From: Steinernema hermaphroditum
Lineage: Eukaryota; Nematoda; Chromadorea; Rhabditida; Steinernematidae
Assembly: GCA_030435675.1 (NCBI GenBank)
Contig: CM059624.1
Location: forward strand, 1,202,769-1,266,768
DNA length: 64,000 nucleotides
Direction: 5' to 3'
The notes under the pieces are model-generated. The model ran no database searches. It was not told the DNA's origin and saw only the letters and a program-made list of their open reading frames with translations. The translations under genes were made by a program, and so were the position numbers. Each line of letters starts with the position of its first letter. Position 1 is the first letter of the stretch. This document shows, piece by piece, positions 54,326-64,000 of the stretch.

Positions 54326-55673
54326 ATGAAGTCGGTCAGCTTCAGCGGTAGCGCGTCGGACATGCCCCTCTGTGGGCGCCAGGTGGACTGCTATGAAAGC
54401 CTCGCTCCCGCCAAGCCCAACAGTAATCGAGGAATCTACTGGGTCATCGTGATCCTCATCGTCGTCGCGCTGCTATTCCCCTCGCTCGGATTCTATGGAT
54501 ATCTCTCGTTCACCTCCAACAGAGCTCCGATTCGTAAGTGTCCCAATTTTGTCTCCATTCAAATCATGTTCAGACGGATACGAGCACGCCTATATCGAGC
54601 GAAGCTTCACCTTCGTCAGCGACGTCCTCGATCAAACGCATGGAAATCATCAGGATTTTGTGAGGAGCTTCGAGCAGATGCTGCAGGAGTGGTTTGACGA
54701 GCTGGAGAAGGGAGAGAAGAAGCGGCAAAACTTTGCCATGGGGCATCTCTATGGGATCCTGGCTGAATATCGGACGGAAGGCCAGCGGCTTAAGCCGAAT
54801 ATTAATATGGTAAGATAGGGGTATACGTTCAAATGATGGGATACCAGATTCGCGAAATTGAAGCTTATCGAAGGATGGAGATTTTATCGATTTCATTAAA
54901 ATAATGTTTCCTTGTTTTGTTTGCACATGAAACATCGCAAGAAATATCATCTTTCTTAAAACAGATCTTTAGCACACCTTTTTAACAACCATCTATTGTT
55001 AAATTTGCTGCTCAATAGGACACTAAACCATCAGCTACGGTAGCGATAATCCATCTGTTTTTACTTCCAGGTTCCGTATGAGTCATGAAACATTAAACGT
55101 AGACGGAAAATATTCCCAACAGGGATTCTAATCTCTATTTTTTCTAGGCCATCGCCCAAGTGTCCCTTCTCGTCAACCGTGAAGGTCACCACCAAATCCG
55201 TAACACGACGGAATCTATCGATAGAGCGCTCAACGCCATCGGCGCAATGCAGTACTATAACTTGGCGGATTTCCTGGCGGGATTCATGACACGACGCAAG
55301 GGTCTCAGTGACGTGATCCATCTCCAGGACATCTTGGCCGAGTCGGAGATGTATCTGGACAGACTCAAGTCGGCCTGGCCTTTCAAGAAGTCGGAGCTCA
55401 TCGGTAGTTGGCGTGAAGGGTAGGATCATTTGAATGGATGCTTTAGACCATCTCTGGAAGAAAAGCACAGAAGGCAAACCCGGAACGGCAACTAAAAGAC
55501 CATGTGAGGAGAGCTTCGACAGCGGACTCAAACTCTTGGAATGGTACAACGCGATCCTCTACTTGGAGAAGGATGTGAAATGCGCCAAAGAGCAGCTGAA
55601 CAACGATTCGGAGAGTGACGAGAAGTCCGACGATGAATCAGAAGAGGGGGAAGAAGATGATGATGATGATTGA
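54326..55673 (+). CDS. Single-TM protein A3, family A with acidic tail
   Basis: Four exons: 54326-54533, 54574-54809, 55148-55403, 55447-55673; 308 residues. Cytosolic N-terminus of about 40 residues, then TM1 (about 44-65, WVIVILIVVALLFPSLGFYG). The loop is homologous to A1/A2: ALNAIGAMQYYNLADFL against the A1 stretch NAAIAAIGCKYMFDLEKF, and DHLWKKS...C...LKLL against ESLWSSF...C...SKLLKL. Intron phases (1, 0, 1) match. In place of the second TM, A3 ends with an acidic tail (SESDEKSDDESEEGEEDDDD). So topology differs: a type II membrane protein with an acidic exposed C-terminus. Confidence 0.85.
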
Positions 55674-57415
55674 GTCGTTTATGTAAGAGAACCTAACACA
55701 TTTATTTTGGCATGTATTTTTGGGCATAAAAATGGTTGGGTAGATACATCGAAGGCTCTTCACACCATTGATGAGCACGACCAATCACGATCATGTCGAA
55801 AATCTCGGCTTTGTTACGCCTTGCTCTAGCAATAGTTTGATGGAGTGTTGACCTCTATTTAGTGGGGGACGAGCGTTTCGATTAGCGAAAATCAGTGATA
55901 CAGTAACAGAATTGTCCGGGTACGCGGCCCGAAACCCCGAATCAATGCAGTAATAATAAAGCAGTAATAGAACAGTACGCCGAAACGCGTAAAAAGCATT
56001 TAAAACTACGGAGGGGGGGGCGTCCGATAGGTCCCACCACGCTTTACCTGAAGATACCGGAAGGGATTACGGTAGCCGCGTTTGTGCGACCCGTGCCGTT
56101 GGTTTCGAGCCCAAGGACGCCGTAAGAGTAGCGAAATCTAGCAAAATCCGAATCCCACGCTTCGGGTAATGCGAATCCGAAATCCGAAAAGACGAAAAAT
56201 CCGATCTGAAGTCCGCCAGCTCGGGTCCTGGCACGACTACCCTGAATGAACAATCCCATTAACGAAAGTTCGAACTTTATTGTTTACAAGCCAGGCCGCA
56301 CCTGAAAAGCTCCCACGCCGACAATCCTGAGTTTGAAAATTAACGCGCAGCAGTGGAAATGGGCCAGTGGTAAATGGAAATACGAACTTTTCGAAAGCGG
56401 CGGGTCCCACAGCGAACGACCTGACCTGGGTAATCGAACAACAACCGCTACCATAACCGACATAACATCTATTGGTTTTGGGATTCATTGTGTGGGTCCC
56501 ACCACGGTGGAATTGACACATGCGTTTGGCGCGTGAGGGAAAAGAAAGAAAAATGGCTGCAACGTATGATATTTACCAATTCCCGCCGAAAATTCCCGTG
56601 CAGGTCCCACCACGACGCGCCTGTGCACAGTGGCCCTTCTTGGTGGTTCTTTTAAAAGGAGGACTTGGCCGAGCGTGTCGCATCTCCTATTTGCGCCCGA
56701 ATTATTTAAAATGTGACCGGTCCCACAGCGAAGAAATCGCACCGTACACCGTATTGTAGCCTGCACTTCATGTTCGCGTTCATTACTCTGTCGGTCCGTC
56801 CGGTGAGTGGTGGCTGGCGCTTGGCGGGCATATTGCGACTTTTCTCGGTGATTTCGGCACGAAATGTTTGCGCGCGCGGCGTGTGGGCTGGTTTTAGCGG
56901 TTTTTTCTCTTTTCTTTGTTTTTTTTTGCTGTAATGGTGTTGACGGTGTCGCGCTTCTGAGTTTTTAATCCCGTCGTGTCGTGGTGGGACGCTACCATTT
57001 TGCTCTCTGCGCGTTTTTTAAATTTTCGATTATGTTTGCGCTCATTTCTCTGTAACTCCGTCGGGTGAGTGGTAGGTGGCGCTTGGTGGGAATATTCAAA
57101 TTGCGACTTTTTTCGGTGATTTCGGCACGAAATGTTTGTGTGCGGGGCGTGTGGGCTAGTGTCAACGGTTTCGTCCTTTTCTTTTGCTTTTATCGTAATA
57201 GTCGTGCTTCTGAGCTTTTACGCCTGTCGTGTCGTTGTGAGACGCCACCATTTTGTTGTCTTGATGAGTAATTGCGTGGAAAGTGTGCAGCAAAGCATGA
57301 ATTGAACTGTAAGGAGGGGACAGCTAAAATATTATCATTTCATATCCGCGAGTTTATGATCTGTTCACATCACTTTCATTCTACTTATTATCCTTTCGTT
57401 GATTTCAGAACTACC
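55674..57415. promoter_or_regulatory. Upstream region of CENP-A gene with repeated GTCCCAC motif
   Basis: 1.7 kb without a supportable gene. GGTCCCACCACG or GGTCCCACAGCG occurs at about 56030, 56402, 56495, 56603 and 56719, and in reverse at about 56980. A tandem duplication of roughly 260 bp lies at 56767-57030 / 57031-57263. TGATTTCAG at 57400-57408 precedes the CENP-A ATG. Confidence 0.5.
56767..57263 (+). repeat. Diverged tandem duplication upstream of CENP-A
   Basis: Two units (about 56767-57030 and 57031-57263) share GGTGAGTGGT-G-TGGCGCTTGG, GGTGATTTCGGCACGAAATG, GGCGTGTGGGCT, and GTCGTGTCGTxGTGxGACGC followed by ACCATTTTG. Similar order, substitutions and indels indicate an older duplication. 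Confidence 0.75.
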
Positions 57416-57903
57416 ATGGTACGCACTAAGCCAACACCCAGCAAGGCCAAGGACCATATTGCTAAGAAGCGTCTGAGTTTGATGAGCACCAACGGTGACC
57501 TTCCAGGCAAATCTATGAAGAAGTCGCAACCTAAACAGAAGAAGCGCGCCAAGCCCGGTGAGTATTATACGGATTGGAGTGATCATGGTCAAATTCTACA
57601 TTTTCAGGTGTGCGCGCCTTGCAGGAGATCCGCAAGCTGCAGCGCGCTACGGACCCGCTGATCCCACGCGCTCCTTTTGGCCGACTCGTCCGGGAAGTTA
57701 TCGAGAAACAGTGTGGACGCGGAGAGTTCCGAATCCAGATGAACGCCCTTCTCGCTCTGCAGGAAGCCGCCGAAGCGTACCTGGTGTGCCTGTTCGAAGA
57801 CATGCAGTATGTGGCTATCCATGCCAAGCGTGTAACGATCATGCCGAGGGATATGGACTGTGTCTTGAGACTCAGAAGACCGTTCGATACAATGATGAAG
57901 TAG
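57416..57903 (+). CDS. Centromeric histone H3 variant (CENP-A / HCP-3 type)
   Basis: Two exons, 57416-57557 and 57608-57903; 145 residues. The histone fold is unmistakable: [58 protein letters not shown]. It is not canonical H3: the N-tail (48 residues, rich in K, S, P) shares only the first residues with H3 (VRTK), and loop 1 ([14 protein letters not shown]) is two residues longer than in H3, as in CENP-A proteins. [11 protein letters not shown] also matches CENP-A better than H3. The C-terminal helix ends [12 protein letters not shown]. An intron is unusual for replication-dependent H3 genes. Predicted to mark kinetochore chromatin. The name hcp-3/cpar-1 would be the C. elegans equivalent. 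Confidence 0.88.
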
Positions 57904-58268
57904 GAAGCCCATGCATTTGTTAGATTACTGATTATGTCCCTTAAAAGGAAGTGTTCTTGAGTTCTCCATGTATGAAGTTATTTGTACATCTTATTATTTC
58001 GGACTAATATGTTGGTTATTGCCCAGTTCGTTGTTTATCTTGCGTTGGTGCTGTGCTTCTTCAGCGGTAATGTTATCATAACTTGTCCGTAGCCTTATGA
58101 TCAGAAGCTCGTGGACCGGACCTGATCAATTTCCACCTCCCGACTGGCCCCGTCCGGTCACTCCCTTTGTTCAAATCATTAATAACCGTCGCCATTAAGC
58201 AAACATTCGGCGCGCGAAATGTTTATAAAGCGGAATGCGATGACCACTGGTCGTCGTAATATCACCTT
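57904..58268. other. Intergenic
   Basis: 3' UTR of the H3-variant gene and promoter of the next gene. Nothing else recognised. Confidence 0.4.
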
Positions 58269-59214
58269 ATGTCGCTTCTCGCCGTCGCTTCCCTCCTTTG
58301 TTTACTAGCTTCCACGAGCAGCGACCGAGTCCGACGGTGGGGATATCGTAAGCGTCCTTCTTGACGGCCCTTCTCTACAGAGTCCTTTAGCAAATCCTCA
58401 GTCGTTCGTCCCCTATGTGCCCAATAACAACATTGGAATGGGCTATCCTACCGCCTATGGTCTTGGCCTCGGGTATATACGAAATGGCGGAGGATACGGC
58501 AATGAAGGATATGGATACGGTGGAGATTATGAGGGATATAGGCCTCGACCAGCGCCGGTATGGGTAGCGAGGACTTTTTGCGCTGATCAAGTGTTTTTTT
58601 TAGCCTCCACGAGGGTTTCCTCTTCTGTGTTCCAACGGTGGCGCTCATATAGGACAGTGCAGGCTGGACGCCGACGCGATTTGCTTGGCCTTAGGCGGTG
58701 AATGCATCAATACGGCCTGTTGTACGACACCTTTCTACGGCGGACGACCGATAGCGACGACCAAGAAGCCGGTCATTGTGGAAGGAGAGGCGTTGAGGCC
58801 CAAACCTATAGTGGCGTCGGAGGTTTCCGGGGAGTTCGAGCCAGAGTCCCAGTCCGAGTCAGAGGCGGAGCTGGCGGAGTTGAAGATGATCGTTGCCAGC
58901 AGTCGGACAGGTACTACTGCTTAATCTGTGTCGCCATGTGCCCTTCAGAGCGACCCAAGACGGCAACACGAAAGCCGAGAAGAAGGACAACAACGACACT
59001 TGCTCCGATTACGGTAGCGTTGCCTTCCCGACAGAATCAAACTGATATCAGCCTAAACGAGAAAGTAAGTGCTCGAAAGCTCGGCTTCTAGAAAATGAGG
59101 GTGGTTTAGGTGTGCAGCAACGGGATGGAACCGATTGGGCCCTGCTATGAGAACAACGAATGTCCATATCGGCATGTATGTGAAAAGGAGCAAATTTGCT
59201 GTTTCGTGGCGTAA
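58269..59214 (+). CDS. Secreted protein with two EB-type cysteine domains
   Basis: Five exons: 58269-58347, 58391-58557, 58604-58910, 58949-59064, 59110-59214; 257 residues. Signal peptide MSLLAVASLLCLLASTSS. A Gly/Tyr-rich stretch (GGGYGNEGYGYGGDYEGY) resembles cuticle or eggshell structural proteins. Two short cysteine domains follow: the first begins LCSNGGAHIGQC and ends CCTTPF, the second, on its own exon, begins VCSNGMEPIGPC and ends ICCFVA. The shared C-S-N-G---IG-C...C...C...C--C plan resembles nematode EB/lustrin-like modules. Between them lie an acidic Glu/Ser segment and an R/T/K-rich segment. Likely extracellular matrix or secreted binding protein. Confidence 0.82.
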
Positions 59215-59673
59215 AGATAAATAACTTATTTTGTTCCGTGGCTCGAAACCAAGTGCTGCTGAGTTTCTCAGCCACTAGCACGCTTTTAGCTTTACTTTTT
59301 GGAACAAGGGGAACCTTTCAAGGGAAGAGAGAGAGAAGAGAGAAGAAAACAGCTGACGTCAGGATATCTGAAAGCTAAAATTGCACGATTACATTAATGT
59401 TGTCAAGGCTCAAACGAAATACCGCTTGAGTATCTTGACAGGCTTTCCGTTACCTCTCTTTCATCCCAGGAAGTCCGGAAATGACCTTTCCATTTGGGCC
59501 TTGCCACTGTCCAGAACGAAAACTCACGTTTTTTCATGAGATGCCGTTTTTTAAAACCATCACTCGTTTCACATGACGCTCTTCTACGTCAACGTTGCGC
59601 TCAACTCGTGGAACGCTCCGCGCTTTCATAATTTCCGTCACAATTATGACCTCATCACGTGCCGGGATGCTAC
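59215..59673. other. Intergenic
   Basis: No gene recognised. Purine-rich tract GGGAAGAGAGAGAGAAG near 59319. Confidence 0.4.
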
Positions 59674-60416
59674 ATGCCAACCGAAGCGATAAAAGCGCTC
59701 TTTCAAGTCTTTCATAGAACTATTGAGGGCATTGAAAGCCATCAGGTCATTCTTCGATTCTGCATGTACGACCGATCTTACAACTTCCTTCACCGAACTG
59801 AATACTTCGAAAAGGTGGCGAATCTATTGACGCCCGATAAAAACAGCTTCGAACTGGTGGCGAAGACCGTCATGCAGGATGTCCATGAGCTGCACTGTGA
59901 CGAGGATGCTCAATGCTGGCTCCGACGATGGTTCCCGCTACGTCGCGTTCTCTGCTCCATTCCCATTACGATAGCCGTTCTCATCGGTGGCTACTTCGTC
60001 TTCGGTTTGATAATTTACACCTCACAACTGGAAAGAAGTATGAATTCAGTAATAATCTTTGGTGTGTACACTCTTTCTCTACAGACAATGAAGCCCTGGA
60101 ACGATTCCATACCGCTATGATGGACAAGGATCTTCGATTCCGCTGGATAGAGGAGTCTATGTCCCAAAACAGTAGCTGGCTCGACTTTTCGATAGGCAAG
60201 GAAAAGGAACTTTTCCGGGAGGTGACAAACCAAGAAACGTCGATTCTTCAGTGGTATCACCATGTGGCTATTCACACTGGAACGTGTCTGGGAACTTTTA
60301 TTGCTATCTATGTGCTTTGTTCATGCTGCTTCCATCGTCCAAGCGAATGGGAACTCGCTGTGAATTGGTATCGGGATTACTCTTACCGCTTGCCCTATCA
60401 GGCCCCTTTGTTCTGA
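59674..60416 (+). CDS. Two-TM protein B2
   Basis: Two exons, 59674-60037 and 60085-60416; 231 residues. TM1 about residues 91-115 (IPITIAVLIGGYFVFGLIIY), TM2 about 183-205. Homologous to B1 at 6998: YNFL--TEYFEKV before TM1 and, after the shared phase-1 intron, FHTAMMDKDLRFRWIEE, LDFSIGKEKELFREV and W-LAVNWYRD/FIAVTWYRN after TM2. B2 has a longer N-terminus than B1. Function unknown. Confidence 0.8.
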
Positions 60417-60898
60417 GTAGCTGAGATCTTAAGGTGCCTCCCAGAGAAGATGGCATGAGTTGATTAATCGCTTCCTGTCTCGTTGTGATCTCGCCCTATT
60501 CAATACGTCGACGAATATGATTATGTGGTCTATCAAGATGTTTGTAATGGCTCATCAATCTGCTATCTCGTATTACGTGTTTCCTCCAGTTTTGCATTAA
60601 TTCATTCACTACATAAGCAATCGAAATGGTACACTGATAGAAATAACGATCGCCGACGTTCATGTCAACTCCATGTCAACTAAATCAAAGTTGATCAAAC
60701 TCAATACTTCAACTAAACATACCCTAGAAGAAGGACAGGTAAAAAACTAAACAGAAGGACACATTTTCATTAATTTATTCACATAAGCAATTACATGGAC
60801 AGAAATAACGATCACAGATCACAGGGACAACACGACACATGGACAGATAGGAGAAAAATCGATTTGTGTTTTGTCAAAGTGCCAGGGGGAGCTACGTC
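60417..60898. other. Tail-to-tail spacer B2-B3
   Basis: 3' UTRs of convergent genes. A reverse-strand AATAAA lies at about 60773-60778, serving B3. Confidence 0.5.
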
Positions 60899-62018
60899 TC
60901 ACATAAGTTGAGAGACGACGTCGTTCAGGTAGTAGTGGGCGAAGAGCAAGAAGCTGCCGAAGATAGCGAGCAGGGTGATGCCGGGGAAGAAGATGACGTA
61001 GAGGATAGTCTTCGCCTTGTCGTTTTCGAAGCAGTAGTGGGGATTGATTGGGAGCTTGTTGTCGCGATCATATGTGGACCAGAGGATCAGGGTGGTGGTG
61101 TTCAGCGGAGCCTGAAAAGTTACAAGAAACAGCTATCACTGTAGACCTAAGCGCCCCGCCTCGTAATCTTCATAGCTCATTGTTTAGCTAGAAAACTTGG
61201 GGCTTTCAGTAGGAGTTCGCAAGGTGAATGGGATCAGTTTCCTGTGAACCTGATCACAGTTCTGTTATACCATTCATGCCAGTCCTTCTGTGCTGGATCC
61301 CTTCCAGCCATAGCCGAGAAATGGTCACTATCCCTTTATGTCTATGCTGACCACTACCGTATCCTTTGCGTGAGCTTCTTACGTATCCCTTATGGAGCCA
61401 AAAGCATGGATATCCAACTGCCAGCCTAATCCTCTCTATGGGATGATTTCTATATTTCTCCCTCCCCCTATCTCTCTCTTCTTTGTCTTCTACTCCCCAT
61501 CCTCATTTTCACCTTTCCACGGTCGTCCGTGTCATGCCAGCCGTCGACGTTGCCACCGTCTTCGTCTTTGGCCAGCTTCCGCAGCTCCTCGCAAAAAGAG
61601 GCGGAGTTCCGGGCACCCTCGTTCTGTCTCCACTCGCGCAGCGTGTCCTCGAGGGCCTGCAAGCGGTCGCCGTCCGAATCGATAATCTCCTCGTACTTGC
61701 GCGCGTCTAAAGGTGCCTCCGTACCTTGGCCGTTTGCCACGGAAACTCACTAGCGTTTCCGTTGAAGGCGATGACGATAAAAGCGATGGGAACGAGAGCC
61801 ATGATGACCATGAGGACGAACACGGAGTCGTAAGAAAATTTCACGGCCTTGCCAAGTACTTTGACTCTGAGGGGCAGTACACGTTCCACCGGTGCCGACT
61901 CCACAGACTCGATCGACTCAGAGTCGGGGGATTTGGGCCGAGAAAGATAGTTAACGGTGATCGCCGGGGAACGTGGGCTGACGTAGCCGGCAAAAGCCGC
62001 AGGTACTTCAAGGGCCAT
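60899..62018 (-). CDS. Two-TM protein B3
   Basis: Three exons (minus): 61751-62018, 61513-61706, 60899-61111; 224 residues. Ser/Pro-rich N-terminus (RPKSPDSESIES), TM1 about residues 66-87 (VFVLMVIMALVPIAFIVIAF), a charged loop, and a C-terminal TM (about 193-216, ILYVIFFPGITLLAIFGSFLL) shortly before the end. Exon 2 begins N-ARKYEEIIDSDGDRLQALED and contains SFCEELRKLA. These match B4 (IDSDAVRLKALDENL, TFCAELWELA) with the same phase-1 intron. The third intron is long (401 bp). Function unknown. Confidence 0.82.
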
Positions 62019-63619
62019 GGGTGATTCACAGGGGCAATACAGGAAATGAGCGCTTCCGAGAGGTGTGCAGAGTCACGCCTTCGGAAGACGTTATCTCTGG
62101 GCGGGCTGAATTAAGCCGATCATCCCTGAGGGATGGTGCAAAGAGGGTGGCATGGCAAGGTGCCATAACGGCTGTCACAGAGATGAAACTCGCCTTGGAA
62201 ATACAGCAAGGGGTAGTGTGGATGGCGGGGTTTAGGCTGGACCGTGCTCTGAATAAGGTTAAGGTATGGAAACAGCAACAGAAAGAGATTCATAATTGAC
62301 CAACGCGACAATGCGGGTTCAACAATTCAGCGCGGGGTGCGCAGACTCCCGAGTTCCAGTGGCACCTGGTCTTCTACGCTTCCTGAGAATCTGATCAAAC
62401 TCATCCTGATAGACTGAAAGGCTGATAACGACCATTTCAGGTTGACACTATTATTAAGCTTATCGGTGTGCGAATTCCAGTTCTACTTTTTAGGAGTCTA
62501 ACTTGCCCTATGGCTTTTTCATTATGAGGATTCGTGCTTTGGATTCCTTAAGAGTTGTTCGATTATATCATCGCTGGCAGCTCGCTTTTGCTCAATTCCA
62601 GAGGCTGTTGAATAGCCAAAACGCGTCGGTCATGCGCTCGCATGCATCCGTGCACATCGACATGTTGTTGGTGATATTTGCAAACCGATTCTCGATACGA
62701 TGTCCGGCTGCAGAGAGTCGGAATCACGCAAGCGCTCGTGACTTCCGTTGAGAACTTTGGAACCTGTCTTCTCGTACCTTGAACGACACAGAAATCCGAA
62801 GGAATACACTTTGATAATTAACGCTCGCCATGCTCAGAATGATTACTTGGATTCAGATGAACTCCTTCGACGGCGATAGCACCAGATTTATCTCAGAAGC
62901 ACATGGAAAACGCTTTCATCATGCTAACCTCCCACCTCCTTGACTAAAGAAATTCATCAGGATGCCTCCAACTTCTCTTGTTGTGCTCAACTCCTCCAAC
63001 TTTCGCATTAGAAAACCGCTTAAATCCCCTAATTTTATTATTAATTTTCCAGTCCATCTACCCGATCAAAAGCGCTGTGAAAAGGTCCGATTTCATGACA
63101 TTTGAAGATATATACTTTCTGCCAAAAAGATCAAAAGATAATGCTCCTTACACGCCTCCTTGACTTGACTTTGACTTTGGTTGACTCTGACTTTAGATGC
63201 CTCAAAATTAGGAAAACAAATCCGTATTACGGCGAATGTTCGTGCCAGTCACTTCAAATCCTAGGGGATATGCTCAACGTAAACATGGTACAATTCCGAT
63301 GTTTTGATTTTCTGCAAGATGGTGGTAAATATTTTGTGACTTTAAGGAAGTTGATCTTTCCAATTTTGCCATCGAAATCATTTGTTGTCCCACTTATCTG
63401 TTAGAATATTTATATACAGCGCTATTCATTTTCTCGTAGAAATTAGTGACTTTCCTAACTCCGCTTCCCACTCAATCCCGCTTCATATAACTTAACAAAA
63501 GGTGAATTTCACTCCGCCCTGCACGAAGAACTTATAGGCGTGTCCAGTGGAAGCGTGCATTATACCCTTTCAATATAAATATTTGGGATTACTTGCCTTT
63601 TCGCATTCATTCTACCGTC
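62019..63619. promoter_or_regulatory. Divergent spacer B3 / B4
   Basis: 1.6-kb head-to-head spacer, presumably with both promoters. No gene recognised; short open frames near 62503 and 63102 lack support. Confidence 0.4.
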
Positions 63620-64000
63620 ATGAGTCCGATGCCGCTATATGGCAAACAGCCCATTAACCAGGAAGCGCCATCCGAACGCCCTCCGATCTCCAGGATCACG
63701 AGCTTCTCAATGCGGGGCATGGCCGCTGTCCTGCTCTTGGCGCTCATCGCCATCGCCACAACAATCATTGTCGGCTCAGTCAGTAAGCAATTAGCTGATT
63801 AAAGCGTTATACTGCGTCCTTTGCGATTTCAGGCCTGTACCATTATCGAGCAAAAATCGATTCGGACGCGGTGCGTCTAAAGGCGCTTGACGAGAATTTG
63901 CGTGCAGCGGCCGAGAATCGGACTTTGGACTACGACACCTTCTGTGCGGAGCTTTGGGAGTTGGCTGACCTTCACGAAGGAATCGGCGACGGAGGACGAA
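63620..64000 (+). CDS. Membrane protein B4, cut by window end
   Basis: Exon 1 63620-63782 and exon 2 from 63833, continuing past the window. MSPMPLYGKQPINQEAPSER start, one TM (about residues 33-54, AAVLLLALIAIATTIIVGSV), then the loop homologous to B3: IDSDAVRLKALDENLR and FCAELWELA. A C-terminal TM is expected beyond the window by analogy to B3. Lies head-to-head with B3. Confidence 0.78.

Overview
This window looks like genomic DNA of a free-living rhabditid-type nematode. The evidence is short (36-60 nt) introns ending in TTTCAG/TTTTAG, an srx-class chemoreceptor family, an intron-containing tRNA-Tyr, several ATGs lying 1-15 nt after a splice acceptor (as expected for spliced-leader trans-splicing), and many small lineage-specific families. 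Nothing bacterial (operons, RBS, CRISPR) is present. I could not settle the genus. Gene models were assembled by eye. For every multi-exon gene lying wholly inside the window whose start and stop I could both place, the joined exons give a continuous reading frame.

Layout. 1-8 kb: an F-box-like orphan, a two-TM protein (family A1), tRNA-Tyr, a LINE 3'-end remnant, a second type of two-TM protein (B1), tRNA-Ser(CGA). 8.7-27 kb is mostly housekeeping: CPSF3 (mRNA 3'-end endonuclease), another F-box-like orphan, two-TM protein A2, a four-knuckle CNBP-like protein, an RRM protein, an unrecognised 182-aa protein, RPB4 of RNA polymerase II, Ku70 and a carboxylesterase. 27.5-41.6 kb: a tandem array with a 6410-bp unit, present as two units that look identical plus 819 bp of a third. 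Each unit carries an srx receptor, two F-box-like genes and tRNA-Lys(UUU), giving three srx genes in all.

42-46 kb: a further tRNA-Lys, two RING-H2/coiled-coil genes each followed by tRNA-Ser(CGA), and another F-box-like orphan. 46-55.7 kb: secreted and membrane orphans, including a 415-aa secreted protein, a pair of cysteine-rich secreted paralogues and A3, a relative of A1/A2. 57-64 kb: a divergent histone H3 that fits CENP-A, a secreted protein with two EB-type cysteine domains, B2, and an inverted pair of membrane proteins (B3 complete, B4 cut by the window end).

Themes. (1) Housekeeping nuclear genes are interleaved with fast-evolving family genes. (2) At least seven genes encode small proteins with an N-terminal membrane anchor; most also have a C-terminal membrane segment. 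They fall into three homology groups with conserved intron phases, and I cannot assign a function to any of them. (3) Local duplication is the main force here: the srx array, RING+tRNA cassettes, Cys-rich pair, duplicated promoter blocks, and a tandem repeat upstream of the CENP-A gene.
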